From the NCBI GenBank assembly GCA_036835325.1, contig DAITMF010000011.1, forward strand, positions 11,652 to 75,651: a stretch of DNA of 64,000 bases. The letters run 5' to 3'. Each line of letters opens with the position of its first letter. Position 1 is the stretch's first letter. Below, one piece after another: positions 34,439 to 44,100 of this stretch. Source of the DNA: CAMCHP01 sp036835325 (GTDB taxonomy: Bacteria; Bacteroidota; Bacteroidia; Flavobacteriales_D; Sanyastnellaceae). The notes below the pieces were generated by a model that saw only the letters and a list, made by a program, of their open reading frames with translations, did no database searches and was not told the DNA's origin. Both the position numbers and the translations under genes were made by a program.

Positions 34439-37180
34439 TTACTCGCAGGTCACGCCAAAATTGGCCAAGAAAATCAGTAAGTCGCCGGTTGCGACGCTTC
34501 CATCTCCGTCCAAGTCGGCTTCACAGTCGTTCTGGCAGCCGAAGTTGGCGAGCAAAAGCAACAAGTCAGACGTTGAGACCAAGCCATCATTGTCAAAATC
34601 ACCCGGACAGTCTTGTGGTGTTATTGGCTGCAACAGCACCGGAATGCGTTCTGATACACAGGCTGTTGAAGGGGTGCTCACTTGCCAGTTGTAAAAGAAA
34701 TAGTAGAAAGCCAAGGTATTCTCACCGGTAATGTTGGTGCCGGTAATGGTTGCCAAGTTGCCAAGTTGGTATGGGAAACCAATTGCTGCAGGCGGACCAT
34801 CACGCCAGAGTTGTGGGTTGTTGCCAATGGAGCGCAAACCATAGCCGGTGCCTTGTGGGACGAAGAAATTCAATTGAACGGTTTGCTGTCCGGCAGGAAT
34901 TGAAACCGTAGTTGACTGAATCGTTTGTCCGTTGGCGTCAACCAATGCAATCGTGCGGCTGGCAGCAGTACCTGCGAACACCTGCACACTTTCAATAAAG
35001 ATATCTTCGTGGGCATCAAAGGTAAGCCAGAAGCTGCTGTTGGTGTGGAATTGACCGCCATCGGTTGTAGTCGAAGCTTTGCCACCCAAGGCTGTTGCGC
35101 CACCGTAAACGGTCGTGTTCTCTACCCAAAAGGTAGTGGGTTCAGAGAGATTTACGTTGATTTGGTTGCCAACAGCGACGGGGTTAGCAGCGTCTTGTGC
35201 ATCGAACCACTCAACATCGGAGCCTGCTGCAAAGACTGTTGTTTCTTGTTGTGCAGGCACGTCGATGGTTGATGCGATAATTGGTTCAGGGGCGCTGAGA
35301 ACATTTACACTTACGGCTTCAGATTGCAGTGGCGTGCCGCAGCCCTCATCCACCCAAACAAAATACGAGCCTGACTCAGTCACTTCAATACTTGCTGTTT
35401 CAGCCGCATTTGACCAAGCATAGCCAAGACCGGGTGAGGCGGTTAAGCTTACGCTGCCTCCTTGGCAGAATTCAAGTTCACCGGCAATTTCAAAAACCGG
35501 CTGCTGTGGGATGACAACGTCAATGGAAATGGTGTTCGATACTCCTGCGCAACCTTCGCCATTCTGAACAACCACGGTATAATCTCCGGAGTTCGCAACT
35601 TCGATGCTTTGCGTATCGGCTCCGTTTGACCATTGGTAGGTGAAACCTGCCGGAGCGGTAAGTTGAACGCTTTCTCCGTTGCAGAAGGAGGTAGCACCGT
35701 TGGCTGCAATCTCAATTCCGGGAATTGTGCAAATGGCCTCCACAATGCTATGGTAGGTGTTAATGGCCGGATTGTCAATGGTTGTAACTACACCGCTTGG
35801 CCATTCAATCACTGCTTGCGTAACTGCGTCAGAACTACCAATGCCGAACATCGGGTGAAAGGTATTCACAATACCGTAGCTCTCACCTGCTCTAACTTCG
35901 CGCACTTGAACACCCCAATCGCCATAGAGGTAAACCTTCGTGCCGATGGCGTCTATGTTTGACTCTGTGCCTTCGAGGTCAAACGCAATCCAATTATTGG
36001 CATTGCCGTTGTTCATCCAAAGGATATCGGGGTTGTTGTTGTCAGGACTAACGTACCCATTGCCGTACGACGCGTACAAATCAGCGAAGCCGTCTTGGTT
36101 GAAATCACCAATGCCGAAACTGTGCATAGTATCTGAATACGGGAAGGTGTTCGGCACATGGGTAAAGGTCAAGTTACCGTTGTTGCGGTAGTACCGGTGC
36201 AGGCCTCCTGAGTAAATAATGTCTAAGAAGCCATCGTTGTCAAAGTCAACCATTTTTGCTTGCAAAAAGAAGCCGGCGTCGGCGACTCCTGCGGCGGCAG
36301 TAATATCGGTGAAGAAGCCATTGCCATCGTTGAGCAAGAGCTTCATTGTTGATGTGTGGTTTGTAATCAAACAATCGAAGAACCCGTCGTTGTTCACATC
36401 GCCAAAGTCAACGGTCCATGATTGCTGGTAAATGGCGATGCCACGATCAACGGCTTGCTCAGTGAAGTTGCCGTTGCCATCGTTGATCCATGCTTGGTTA
36501 ATTCGACGTGGGTCGAGTGGGTTGGTCACCCCTTGGCGGCATTTGGCGATGACCAAGTCGAGGTGGCCATCGTGGTTGATGTCAGACCAAACCGACCCAT
36601 AATTGCCTGAATGGTCGGTGTTTGTGAAGGTGCCTTTGTCGTAATCGGTGAGGTCGATGAGTGATGAGTTGGGTACGAGGTTTCCGGCGCCGTCATTGGT
36701 CCAGATGCGTGACAACCCATCGTCGTGACAGGCGAAATAATCAAGGTGGCCATCGTTGTCGATATCGGCAACGTTGCACGCTTGCATAAACATTGAGCCA
36801 TTGGGGAGCGTAGTGGTTTGTGGCGCCCCGCTTCCGGTAAGTTTCATGAGTCGCACACCATCGTAGGCGCCACCGGAAATGACATCGCGGTGCCCATCGG
36901 CATCGATGTCACCAATGGCCATGCCCCATTGCTGGTTGCTTGAAATGGTTCCGTAGTCAACCAGGTTGTAACCCGATGGAGTGTTGTAGAACACACGGAG
37001 AAAGCGTGATTGGTGGAGAACGACAATGTCGTCACGTCCGTCACCGTCCATATCCGTTACACCAACACAGCCGCCACTGTTGAAGCTAGCGCCGAGTTGT
37101 GCACTTGAATTGGTAAACGATTGAGCTGAAACGATGGTTGATGCGAGCAAAGTTGCTGCAAAAAAGGCAGTTAAGCGCAT
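34439..37180 (-). CDS. Secreted FG-GAP/VCBS + ASPIC/UnbV protein with dockerin-like C-terminus (paralog B)
   Basis: The 913-residue protein starts at ATG 37180 with a signal peptide (RLTAFFAATLLASTIVSAQ). It shares the propeller, the ASPIC/UnbV segment, the Ig-like repeats and the WRDGPPAAIGFPYQLG domain with its downstream neighbour, at high identity (long stretches such as DHSGNYGSVWSDI are the same). Its end differs: instead of a T9SS domain it has two EF-hand-like repeats, CPGDFDNDGLVSTSDLLLLL and ADLDGDGSVATGDLLIFLAN, each ending in NFG plus Cys. These resemble dockerin type I calcium loops. How it is retained or exported is unclear. A 41-nt gap suggests an operon with paralog A. Confidence 0.9.
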   Translation of the reverse strand: MRLTAFFAATLLASTIVSAQSFTNSSAQLGASFNSGGCVGVTDMDGDGRDDIVVLHQSRFLRVFYNTPSGYNLVDYGTISSNQQWGMAIGDIDADGHRDVISGGAYDGVRLMKLTGSGAPQTTTLPNGSMFMQACNVADIDNDGHLDYFACHDDGLSRIWTNDGAGNLVPNSSLIDLTDYDKGTFTNTDHSGNYGSVWSDINHDGHLDLVIAKCRQGVTNPLDPRRINQAWINDGNGNFTEQAVDRGIAIYQQSWTVDFGDVNNDGFFDCLITNHTSTMKLLLNDGNGFFTDITAAAGVADAGFFLQAKMVDFDNDGFLDIIYSGGLHRYYRNNGNLTFTHVPNTFPYSDTMHSFGIGDFNQDGFADLYASYGNGYVSPDNNNPDILWMNNGNANNWIAFDLEGTESNIDAIGTKVYLYGDWGVQVREVRAGESYGIVNTFHPMFGIGSSDAVTQAVIEWPSGVVTTIDNPAINTYHSIVEAICTIPGIEIAANGATSFCNGESVQLTAPAGFTYQWSNGADTQSIEVANSGDYTVVVQNGEGCAGVSNTISIDVVIPQQPVFEIAGELEFCQGGSVSLTASPGLGYAWSNAAETASIEVTESGSYFVWVDEGCGTPLQSEAVSVNVLSAPEPIIASTIDVPAQQETTVFAAGSDVEWFDAQDAANPVAVGNQINVNLSEPTTFWVENTTVYGGATALGGKASTTTDGGQFHTNSSFWLTFDAHEDIFIESVQVFAGTAASRTIALVDANGQTIQSTTVSIPAGQQTVQLNFFVPQGTGYGLRSIGNNPQLWRDGPPAAIGFPYQLGNLATITGTNITGENTLAFYYFFYNWQVSTPSTACVSERIPVLLQPITPQDCPGDFDNDGLVSTSDLLLLLANFGCQNDCEADLDGDGSVATGDLLIFLANFGVTCE

Positions 37181-37249
37181 TTGCAATTGGGTTGAGGTTT
37201 CATAACATAGAACAGGGCAGGTACTGTAAATATACGATTTTCACCTCGG

Positions 37250-38872
37250 TCAGCCGTTCATCGTTCGTTGATTGGACAATAAATCAGGTGATAATTGGAC
37301 TCCCTCGCGTCCGATAAGGATTGGATTGTCGTTGATACGGCCCATTTCGCTCCCGTTCTCAAGTTTCAATACCCCACGCGGGCATACTGCTGCGCAAACA
37401 CCACAGCCGACGCACGAAGAACGCACAATGTTTTGTCCGCGTTGCGCGTACCACCTGACGTCAATTCCCATTTCACAGTAGGTTGAGCAATTGCCGCATG
37501 AAATGCACTGGCCTCCATTGGTGGTGATGCGAAAACGCGATTTGAAACGCTGCACAAACCCGAGATAGGCCGCCAACGGACAACCGAAGCGGCACCAAAC
37601 GCGGCTTCCCATCACAGGGTAAAACCCTGTACCGATCACACCTGCAAAAACTGAACCAATCAAAAAACCGTAGGCGCTTTGAAGCTTCCAAGTATCAAGG
37701 AAAAACACCTGCGAAGCACCGCTGAAATAGGTGTAAAGCGTCATGCCCGTCATTGCAAACGCAAACACCAGAACGGCATGAATCAGGTAGCGTTCAATTT
37801 TCCATGCACCAATTGATTTATCGCTAAGTTGGCGGTAAGGGTCGCCCAAGGTTTCTGCGAGTCCGCCACAACCACAAACCCAACTGCAGTACCATCGCTT
37901 ACCATAGAAGTACACCATCACGGGCACACCAACCACGAAAAGTAAGATACCCCAAACGAGCAAGAAAATACCAAGGGTGCCTTCAATGAGCATCGCATCC
38001 AAGCGCCATGAAAAAAAGAAGGTGTAATCGAGCGGCCAGATATTCTTGAAATCCTGAGCGGGCAATCCCATCCGTCTCATCACTTCCGGTATCAAAAAAG
38101 CAAAACAAATCTGAAAGAACAGCACTGAAGCCGTTCGCACGGTTTGGTAGCGGTTGCCTTTGTATTTCATGAACATGCGCACCGCCATCACCGTCATAAC
38201 GGTGGTGTATATGAAGCCGTAGAGGAACCACCTTCCACCCTCGCGGCCGCTAAGGGCTTGGCTAATCGGGTCGGTTATGGCCGTGAGCGGTACTGTGAGT
38301 TCAGGCCTGAAATAGAGCACAAGGTAAAATACCACAAGCCAAGGGAAGACAATCCAAGCCACCCAACCTCGCGACGTTGATGCTTGATGGTACACGCCAT
38401 TGTTCTTGATGCCCGGAGTCATTGCGTGCCATCCATTCCCAACAATCATCAGCAAGCCTCCGAGCAACGCGATACCAAAGGTTAGCAGCCATAACACGGT
38501 CGGTTGTTCTGACAACCAACCGGTATGCACCGCTTTGCAAAGCTGCGTCGATAAGTCGTGTTCGCTGGTGTAAATCACCTTGTCCCACTCCCCTGCTGAT
38601 TGACGATCACGATTGTACACATCGAGCACCCTGGCGACTTGCTCCGTCACCTGCAGCGGCGATGAAAACGACCTGCCCTCCAGTGCTTTGTCAAGCTGCT
38701 CACCAATGGCGTTGTAAACCGATTGATCAATGCTTGATTTGGCCGTGCCCGCCTCGAAACTGTAGCGTCCGGCAAATGGCAAGAGCGTGAACACAGTCAC
38801 TCCCGCAACCAAAAGCGCCAAACCCACAGCACGCAAGTGCCTATTTACTTTGAGGTGAGTTTTTGCAGCCAT
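37250..38872 (-). CDS. Polytopic membrane 4Fe-4S protein (NapH/NosR-like)
   Basis: The 540-residue protein has an N-terminal helix (residues 14-31), a periplasmic-type loop of about 90 residues, and about six further membrane segments. Two NapH/NosR-style motifs occur, WYCSWVCGCGGLAE and VWCRFGCPLAAYLG. Then comes a ferredoxin domain with two clusters, CISCGNCSTYCEMG and CVGCGVCAAVCPRG. Such proteins pass electrons across or along the membrane between quinol or flavin and Fe-S partners. The start overlaps the 3' end of the FAD oxidoreductase gene by 28 nt, so the two are coupled and may form one redox complex. The terminal acceptor is unknown. Confidence 0.85.
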   Translation of the reverse strand: MAAKTHLKVNRHLRAVGLALLVAGVTVFTLLPFAGRYSFEAGTAKSSIDQSVYNAIGEQLDKALEGRSFSSPLQVTEQVARVLDVYNRDRQSAGEWDKVIYTSEHDLSTQLCKAVHTGWLSEQPTVLWLLTFGIALLGGLLMIVGNGWHAMTPGIKNNGVYHQASTSRGWVAWIVFPWLVVFYLVLYFRPELTVPLTAITDPISQALSGREGGRWFLYGFIYTTVMTVMAVRMFMKYKGNRYQTVRTASVLFFQICFAFLIPEVMRRMGLPAQDFKNIWPLDYTFFFSWRLDAMLIEGTLGIFLLVWGILLFVVGVPVMVYFYGKRWYCSWVCGCGGLAETLGDPYRQLSDKSIGAWKIERYLIHAVLVFAFAMTGMTLYTYFSGASQVFFLDTWKLQSAYGFLIGSVFAGVIGTGFYPVMGSRVWCRFGCPLAAYLGFVQRFKSRFRITTNGGQCISCGNCSTYCEMGIDVRWYAQRGQNIVRSSCVGCGVCAAVCPRGVLKLENGSEMGRINDNPILIGREGVQLSPDLLSNQRTMNG

Positions 38873-40188
38873 GATTGACGTTTTACGGTAAGTGATTGCT
38901 TAAATACAGCGTTCCATGCTGCGACCAGATGGTCTTCAAAAGGGTGTTCAAACTCGGGTTCAAAGTTGGCTTCGCGCATTCTAACCACCGCCGTTTCAAC
39001 CGGCACTTGTTTGTTCAACCAATCGTCGATAACAGCGTGGCGCAACCGAATTCCAATGGCGTGAATTCCGGTGAGCGAGCGTTCTGCATTGAATGCCAAT
39101 CGCAGACAAGCACGCTTGTGAGGATGGACGAAATAAAAGCTCGCAGCACTGTCACCATCGGCGGGCACGTTTCCGTAGGTTTGGTATTCGAGGTCAAAAA
39201 ACTTCGCACTGTTGAACCACTTGCCCGGACGATAAGCCGTTTCTCGACCGCTCAAAGTGAGGCCCAAACATTCTCCCATCATACGGCCGACGTACCAAAC
39301 TGGTTCAATGGCACGGCGTCCGGAAAGGGGGTTGCGCAACTCAACGCAATCACCCGCGGCATAGATGTTAGTTCGGGAAGTGCGTAAAAATTCATCGGTG
39401 AGAATTCCCCGCTTGGTTTCAACAACGCCATCCATCCAATCGATGTTCGGAGCCACACCAATGGTCACTCCGGCCAGTTCGCACGGGTAGCTTTCTCCAT
39501 TTGAGCCGCGGGCCGCTGTAACACGACCATCCTTCCCCTCAAAAGCCTCCACCGAAACACCATATACGATGTTCAAACCGTGCTCAGTCAAGTGTTCAGC
39601 TACCAAATTGCCTTCTTGTGGCGGAAAAACCGACGACCAATAATGGCGATCACGGATGAGCAATGTCACGTCATAATTGCGGTACATGAGCATCTCAGCC
39701 AGCTCGATTCCTATAAGTCCTCCGCCGGTGATGACGGCTTTCTTTTTTTGGTTTGGATGGATGGATGCCGGCGGGTTGCTTTCAAGCTCAAGCTTGTCAA
39801 GGTCTGACATGAAGTAGAGCGAATGTATGCCCTCCAGTTCAATCCCGGGCAGTTGCGGACGGATCGGCTTCGAACCCGTTGCGATGACCAGGTCGCTGTA
39901 CTGCAGTTGTTTACCCGATTGCAAATGCACTGTTTTCGTTTCGGGATGGATGGCCTCAACCCGATCGTTGAGCAGGTCGATGCGGTTCTTCTTCCAGAAA
40001 CTATCGGGGTAGGGCTTTAGGTGCTCCTTCGTCATGTGCCCCATGTAAACGTACATAAGGGCAGTACGTGAGAAAAAGTGATGGGCTTCATCGCTGATTA
40101 CGATGATGCTGCGTTCGCTGTTTTTGCGTAGATGACGCGCTGTTGTAATACCGGCAATGCCGTTTCCAACGATGATGACCGGGTGCAT
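38845..40188 (-). CDS. NAD(P)/FAD-dependent oxidoreductase (Pyr_redox_2)
   Basis: The 447-residue flavoprotein has the FAD-binding loop IIVGNGIAGITTARHLRK at the N-terminus and DLVIATGSKPIRPQLPG. The NAD(P)H loop is AVITGGGLIGIELAEML, and the second FAD motif is TNIYAAGDCVELRNP. It resembles rubredoxin or nitrite reductase-type (NirB/NorW-like) reductases. The last 100 residues contain hydrophobic YFVHPHKRACLRLAF and a final helix. It lacks the CxxxxC disulfide of disulfide reductases. The downstream overlapping gene encodes an Fe-S membrane protein, its likely electron partner. A perfect -7 box (40193-40200) ends 4 nt before the ATG. Confidence 0.87.
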   Translation of the reverse strand: MHPVIIVGNGIAGITTARHLRKNSERSIIVISDEAHHFFSRTALMYVYMGHMTKEHLKPYPDSFWKKNRIDLLNDRVEAIHPETKTVHLQSGKQLQYSDLVIATGSKPIRPQLPGIELEGIHSLYFMSDLDKLELESNPPASIHPNQKKKAVITGGGLIGIELAEMLMYRNYDVTLLIRDRHYWSSVFPPQEGNLVAEHLTEHGLNIVYGVSVEAFEGKDGRVTAARGSNGESYPCELAGVTIGVAPNIDWMDGVVETKRGILTDEFLRTSRTNIYAAGDCVELRNPLSGRRAIEPVWYVGRMMGECLGLTLSGRETAYRPGKWFNSAKFFDLEYQTYGNVPADGDSAASFYFVHPHKRACLRLAFNAERSLTGIHAIGIRLRHAVIDDWLNKQVPVETAVVRMREANFEPEFEHPFEDHLVAAWNAVFKQSLTVKRQSWLQKLTSK

Positions 40189-40192
40189 GTAC

Positions 40193-40200
40193 CAAAGCTA
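40193..40200 (-). promoter_or_regulatory. -7 box of the FAD oxidoreductase / Fe-S protein operon
   Basis: TAGCTTTG on the minus strand, a perfect TAnnTTTG, ends 4 nt before ATG 40188. No TTTG is seen at the -33 distance. The predicted transcript has no leader or a 1-nt leader. Confidence 0.55.
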
Positions 40201-40239
40201 CGCATCCCGCAGGAAAAGAAAATTTAAAAAATGCCGATT

Positions 40240-41079
40240 CTACCAATTGTAACGGCGTGCTAAGGTATTCAGCACAACCCCCGAGCTTACAATCAATATA
40301 CCTGCCGTGCCCAAAATGCCGAGGTGTTCGTCGAAAACCACAATGCCCACAATCCAGGCGATTACCGCCCCAACGTATTTAAAAGGTGTCACAACCGATG
40401 CGTCTTCCCGCGTAATGGCAACGGCCATGGCGACTTGTGCAAACACCGACAGAACTCCCACCGACAAGCCTATGAGCCACTCTTGGCTATCCATGGGGGC
40501 CCATTCGATAATCGAAACCGTCCCCATCAAAGGCGTAGCGAGCAGGTGAAAGTACATCACAACCAAAACCGGGTGGTCAGTAGCGGCGCAACGTATGGTT
40601 GCGTAATAGGCCACTGAAGCGAAAAATGCACTGAGAATACCTATGCCAATGAACCGGATGGGAACGTTGGGATCAAGTCCGTTCAAAACCACCACACCGG
40701 TGAGCGCCATGCCGATGAACACCCACTGTACGGGCCGTACTTTTTGATTGAGGTACACCATGGCGAGTATGACCGTGAAGATAGGCGACAGGTATTGGAT
40801 CACCGTAGCCGTTGCAAGGGGAATGTTTTGTACAGTGTAGAAAAAGAGGGTTAACCCCACCATTCCGGTTGCCCCGCGGATGATGAGCCATTTTTTATTG
40901 ACGCCAAAGAAGGGAAATCCTCGGTACTTCACATAGGCTGCGCAAAGCACGAGCGAGATGATGCTCCTTACGAACACAATTTGCGTCGTGGGAAGGTGTC
41001 CGATGGTTTTGACCAGCGCATTTGCAGTAGTAAACAACACCACCGACAGCAGCATGTAGAGTATTCCTTCGGATCGCAC
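40240..41079 (-). CDS. DMT-superfamily transporter (EamA)
   Basis: The 279-residue protein has about ten membrane segments in two EamA halves. The first contains ANALVKTIGHLPTTQIVFVR and TLFFYTVQNIPLATATVIQY. The second contains GIGILSAFFASVAYYATIRC and VTPFKYVGAVIAWIVGIVVF. EamA proteins export amino acids or metabolites; the substrate is not readable. The first possible start is GTG 41079, 4 nt after a perfect -7 box, which implies a leaderless mRNA. Alternatively translation starts at ATG 41055, giving a leader of about 23 nt and 271 residues. Confidence 0.88.
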   Translation of the reverse strand: MRSEGILYMLLSVVLFTTANALVKTIGHLPTTQIVFVRSIISLVLCAAYVKYRGFPFFGVNKKWLIIRGATGMVGLTLFFYTVQNIPLATATVIQYLSPIFTVILAMVYLNQKVRPVQWVFIGMALTGVVVLNGLDPNVPIRFIGIGILSAFFASVAYYATIRCAATDHPVLVVMYFHLLATPLMGTVSIIEWAPMDSQEWLIGLSVGVLSVFAQVAMAVAITREDASVVTPFKYVGAVIAWIVGIVVFDEHLGILGTAGILIVSSGVVLNTLARRYNW

Positions 41080-41083
41080 TGCG

Positions 41084-41091
41084 CAAAAGTA
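41084..41091 (-). promoter_or_regulatory. -7 box of the EamA transporter gene
   Basis: TACTTTTG on the minus strand is a perfect TAnnTTTG. It ends 4 nt before GTG 41079 and 28 nt before ATG 41055, so it bears on the start choice. Confidence 0.5.
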
Positions 41092-41103
41092 GTTTGAAGG
41101 GAC

Positions 41104-41139
41104 GGTAAAAAAAGAAAGAAGCCCCTGGTTTGGGGCTTC
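41104..41139 (-). terminator. Rho-independent terminator of the CotH-like gene
   Basis: On the minus strand the 8-bp stem GAAGCCCC/GGGGCTTC (41118-41125 with 41132-41139) is followed by TTTCTTTTTTT. Confidence 0.88.
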
Positions 41140-41163
41140 CTTCGATGATTCTTATGAAATAGC

Positions 41164-44100
41164 TTATCTGAATACCATGATGCTACCTGAATATTCAAGC
41201 GGCTCAATGTCGTGTGCCGATTGAACCTTCATGCGGTAAACGTAGATGTCATCTTTTACGTAATGGTCGCCGTTTTGGTGCGAACCATCCCAAGCAGCAT
41301 TGGGGTCGGTTGATTCGAATACGACCTCTCCCCAGCGGTTGAAAATGATAAGTTCGTACGTATCGGGCTGCCAAGCGGTGCCGATGGGTTTGAAGATGTC
41401 ATTGCGACCGTCGTTGTTTGGCGTAAAGCTGTTCGGAATGTAAACGTTGAATGGCTCTTGCACAAAATAGGCTACGAGGGTATCGGGTGTAGCCAGGGTA
41501 AGATCGAAGGCAGTTTCAGATCCTCCTCCGGGAAGCGGGTGGTTAACCGACTCCCAACGATCGAAGAACCAGAAATCTTCAGCAATTGCCCTAAAGTTGT
41601 ACGACAGACCTTCTTGCAGAAGGGTCGTCCAAGGGAGTTGTGGCAGAATCACACCATCTTTGGTAACGACTCCTGCGCCTGCAGGTTCAACGCGCACCAC
41701 CACTTCGTGCCGTATGATGGGCAGGAAGTGAGCGGTAAAGGTATCGGCGTTTTCGACGGTAAAGCCGTTGATTGACTCTGTATCTGCTGCGGTAAGAACG
41801 GTACCGTTTGAGGTGGTCCAATGGCTAAAGAACCACCATTGGTTGGAGACAGCCTCCATGTTAACGGCAGACCCGACGCTCATGATGAAGTTTGCTGCTG
41901 CCGGATCAATAACGGTTCCTTCGGCGACGATCACGCCGGCTTCAGCGGGCTCAACAACGAAGCTGATGTTCACCGGCGGAATTGGAGGATCGAAGTTTGC
42001 CAGAATGGTAAAGCTGCCATCGGGATTGATTACTATGGTAGGGTTTTCGTCATTAGCGAGGCTTATGTTTCCATCTATGATTTCCCAGTTGATAAAGTCA
42101 ACGAGGTTACCGGGCAGCCCTTCAAAGGTCATTGGTATTCCGGCATAGTAGGTACCGGTCCAAGGGGTCATATCAGCGGTAATGGTGGTGTTGTTAAAGA
42201 GCACCGAGCCGTCGCCGTTAATGAGAATGGTCACGGTAATTGCTTCGAGGTCGTAGCAATCTTCCATGCCTGTGGTGAGTTCGTTTCCGCAACGCTCAAG
42301 GACGAAGTTTCTGAGCTGCTGCACATTGGCTTGCCAACCCGCCATTGAACCGCCCCAGCGAGCGATTTGACGTGGCATTTCAGGTTCGATGATGGTGATC
42401 AAGCTATCGAGGTGGGCAACGGCGAAGTCACAGCTGAGCGTGGTGTTCAACAACTCGGCATAGCGATTGATGTACATGGCGAAGAAATCGTCGTTCTCTT
42501 GAAGGTCAGAGAATATTGACGTATGACCTTGACCTCCTGGGTCATTAAGTTGTTCACCAAAACAAGGGTCAGCTGTAGGCCCGGTATCGGGTATTCCGGT
42601 GTAGTTGATGTAGTGACCGAAGGTCGCATCCATGTCCCAAAGGATGTAGCGCCATTTACGGGCATCTCCATCGGGGTTATTTCCCTTCCACCATGCCGTG
42701 TTCCAGTTCAGCCAGTCAGAAGCCACGCACCATGTGTTCATGATGAAATAATCCATGAGGCTGAGCACATTGAGTTGTGACTCTACGAAAGCATAGTTCG
42801 CCGGGTCGCTCATGTCGTTTGACTGAATGTAGTTGCGGAGTGTGATCCAATCGGCTTGTGAACCGTATTCGGCCCATGTTCCTCCCCATGTTTTGAGGAA
42901 ATCAATGTCTTCACGGTCTTGGCCGAAGTAATAGTCAGTGAATCTCCAATCGTCGACTTTCTCACGGTAATCGTACACACCCCAGTACTGGCCATTTACG
43001 TAGAGAATGCACGACTCATGCGTACGTTCGTCAAGTTCCATTCCTCCGTATACCGACAATGACTGGATGTAGCTATCGCGAATATGCGCACCATTGGCGA
43101 AGGGGTAGTTGTCGTTCGCTGCGGCTTTGAACATGTAGGCTTTAAATTCATCGCGGTCTTTGTCACGGAACAGTTCGAGTTCGGTTGCTCGGCTGTAGCC
43201 CATTTTATCGCGGTCAATCCAGTCAATGCCACGTTGGCCATACGCCCAGGAGTCGTTTCCGTGTTTGTTGGTATCGCCGAAGTTTTTTGAAATTCGCTGA
43301 CCGTTCACGTCAAACATTTCTAGTCCGGTGAGTGGTTCAATTTGCGTACCTCCGAACAAGGTCGGCAATTCAGGCCCGGTCACACTGAACACCGGAAGCG
43401 TGTGCTGATCGGCTCCAAAAAAGTAGGTTGACCAATTCATGTAGCTTGGCAACCAATTGTTGTCAGGACTAAACGCTCTGGCGTATACGACGGTGGTTGC
43501 TGCCAAGTCAATCGGCCCGCTGTACACCGGCGAAGCGGGTGTTGGAAAGCTACCATCCGTTGTGTAGCGAATAACGGCATTGGGGTCGTCACAGGTAATT
43601 GACACCGATACAGGGCCGGTTTGGTAGCCGGCAGGCACACTGAGTTCAGGTGTAGGGGTGTACCCGAGATAGGTTGCGCCAGTGTTGGGTGCTGCCATTG
43701 TGGGGGTAGTGAACACGCGCCAGTTGTCGCTGCCGTCAGGAAAACGGCCTGTTGAATACCCTACTTGGTTGGGCACTTCGATGTAGTAAACGTCTTCTAT
43801 GGTAACCCCATCAGGCCGAACCAACGCAATCACTTCGTTCGGATCAACTTGTGCAATCCTGGAACTTGAGTGAATGTGGTCGAGGTTAAACGGTGTATTG
43901 CCTGTTTTGCGTGCGCTCGTCCAAACCCTTAAAAAGCCATTTGCAGGAATAATCGACCCTTCGGGAAAAGCCCAACGATCGAGGTCATTGATGTTTTCGG
44001 TCATGTACCAGCCCGACAAGTCAACGGCTGTTCCGGAGGTGTTCAACAGTTCAACCCAATCTGAGCACGATCCGAAATTGTCGAGGTATTGGTTTGGGTT

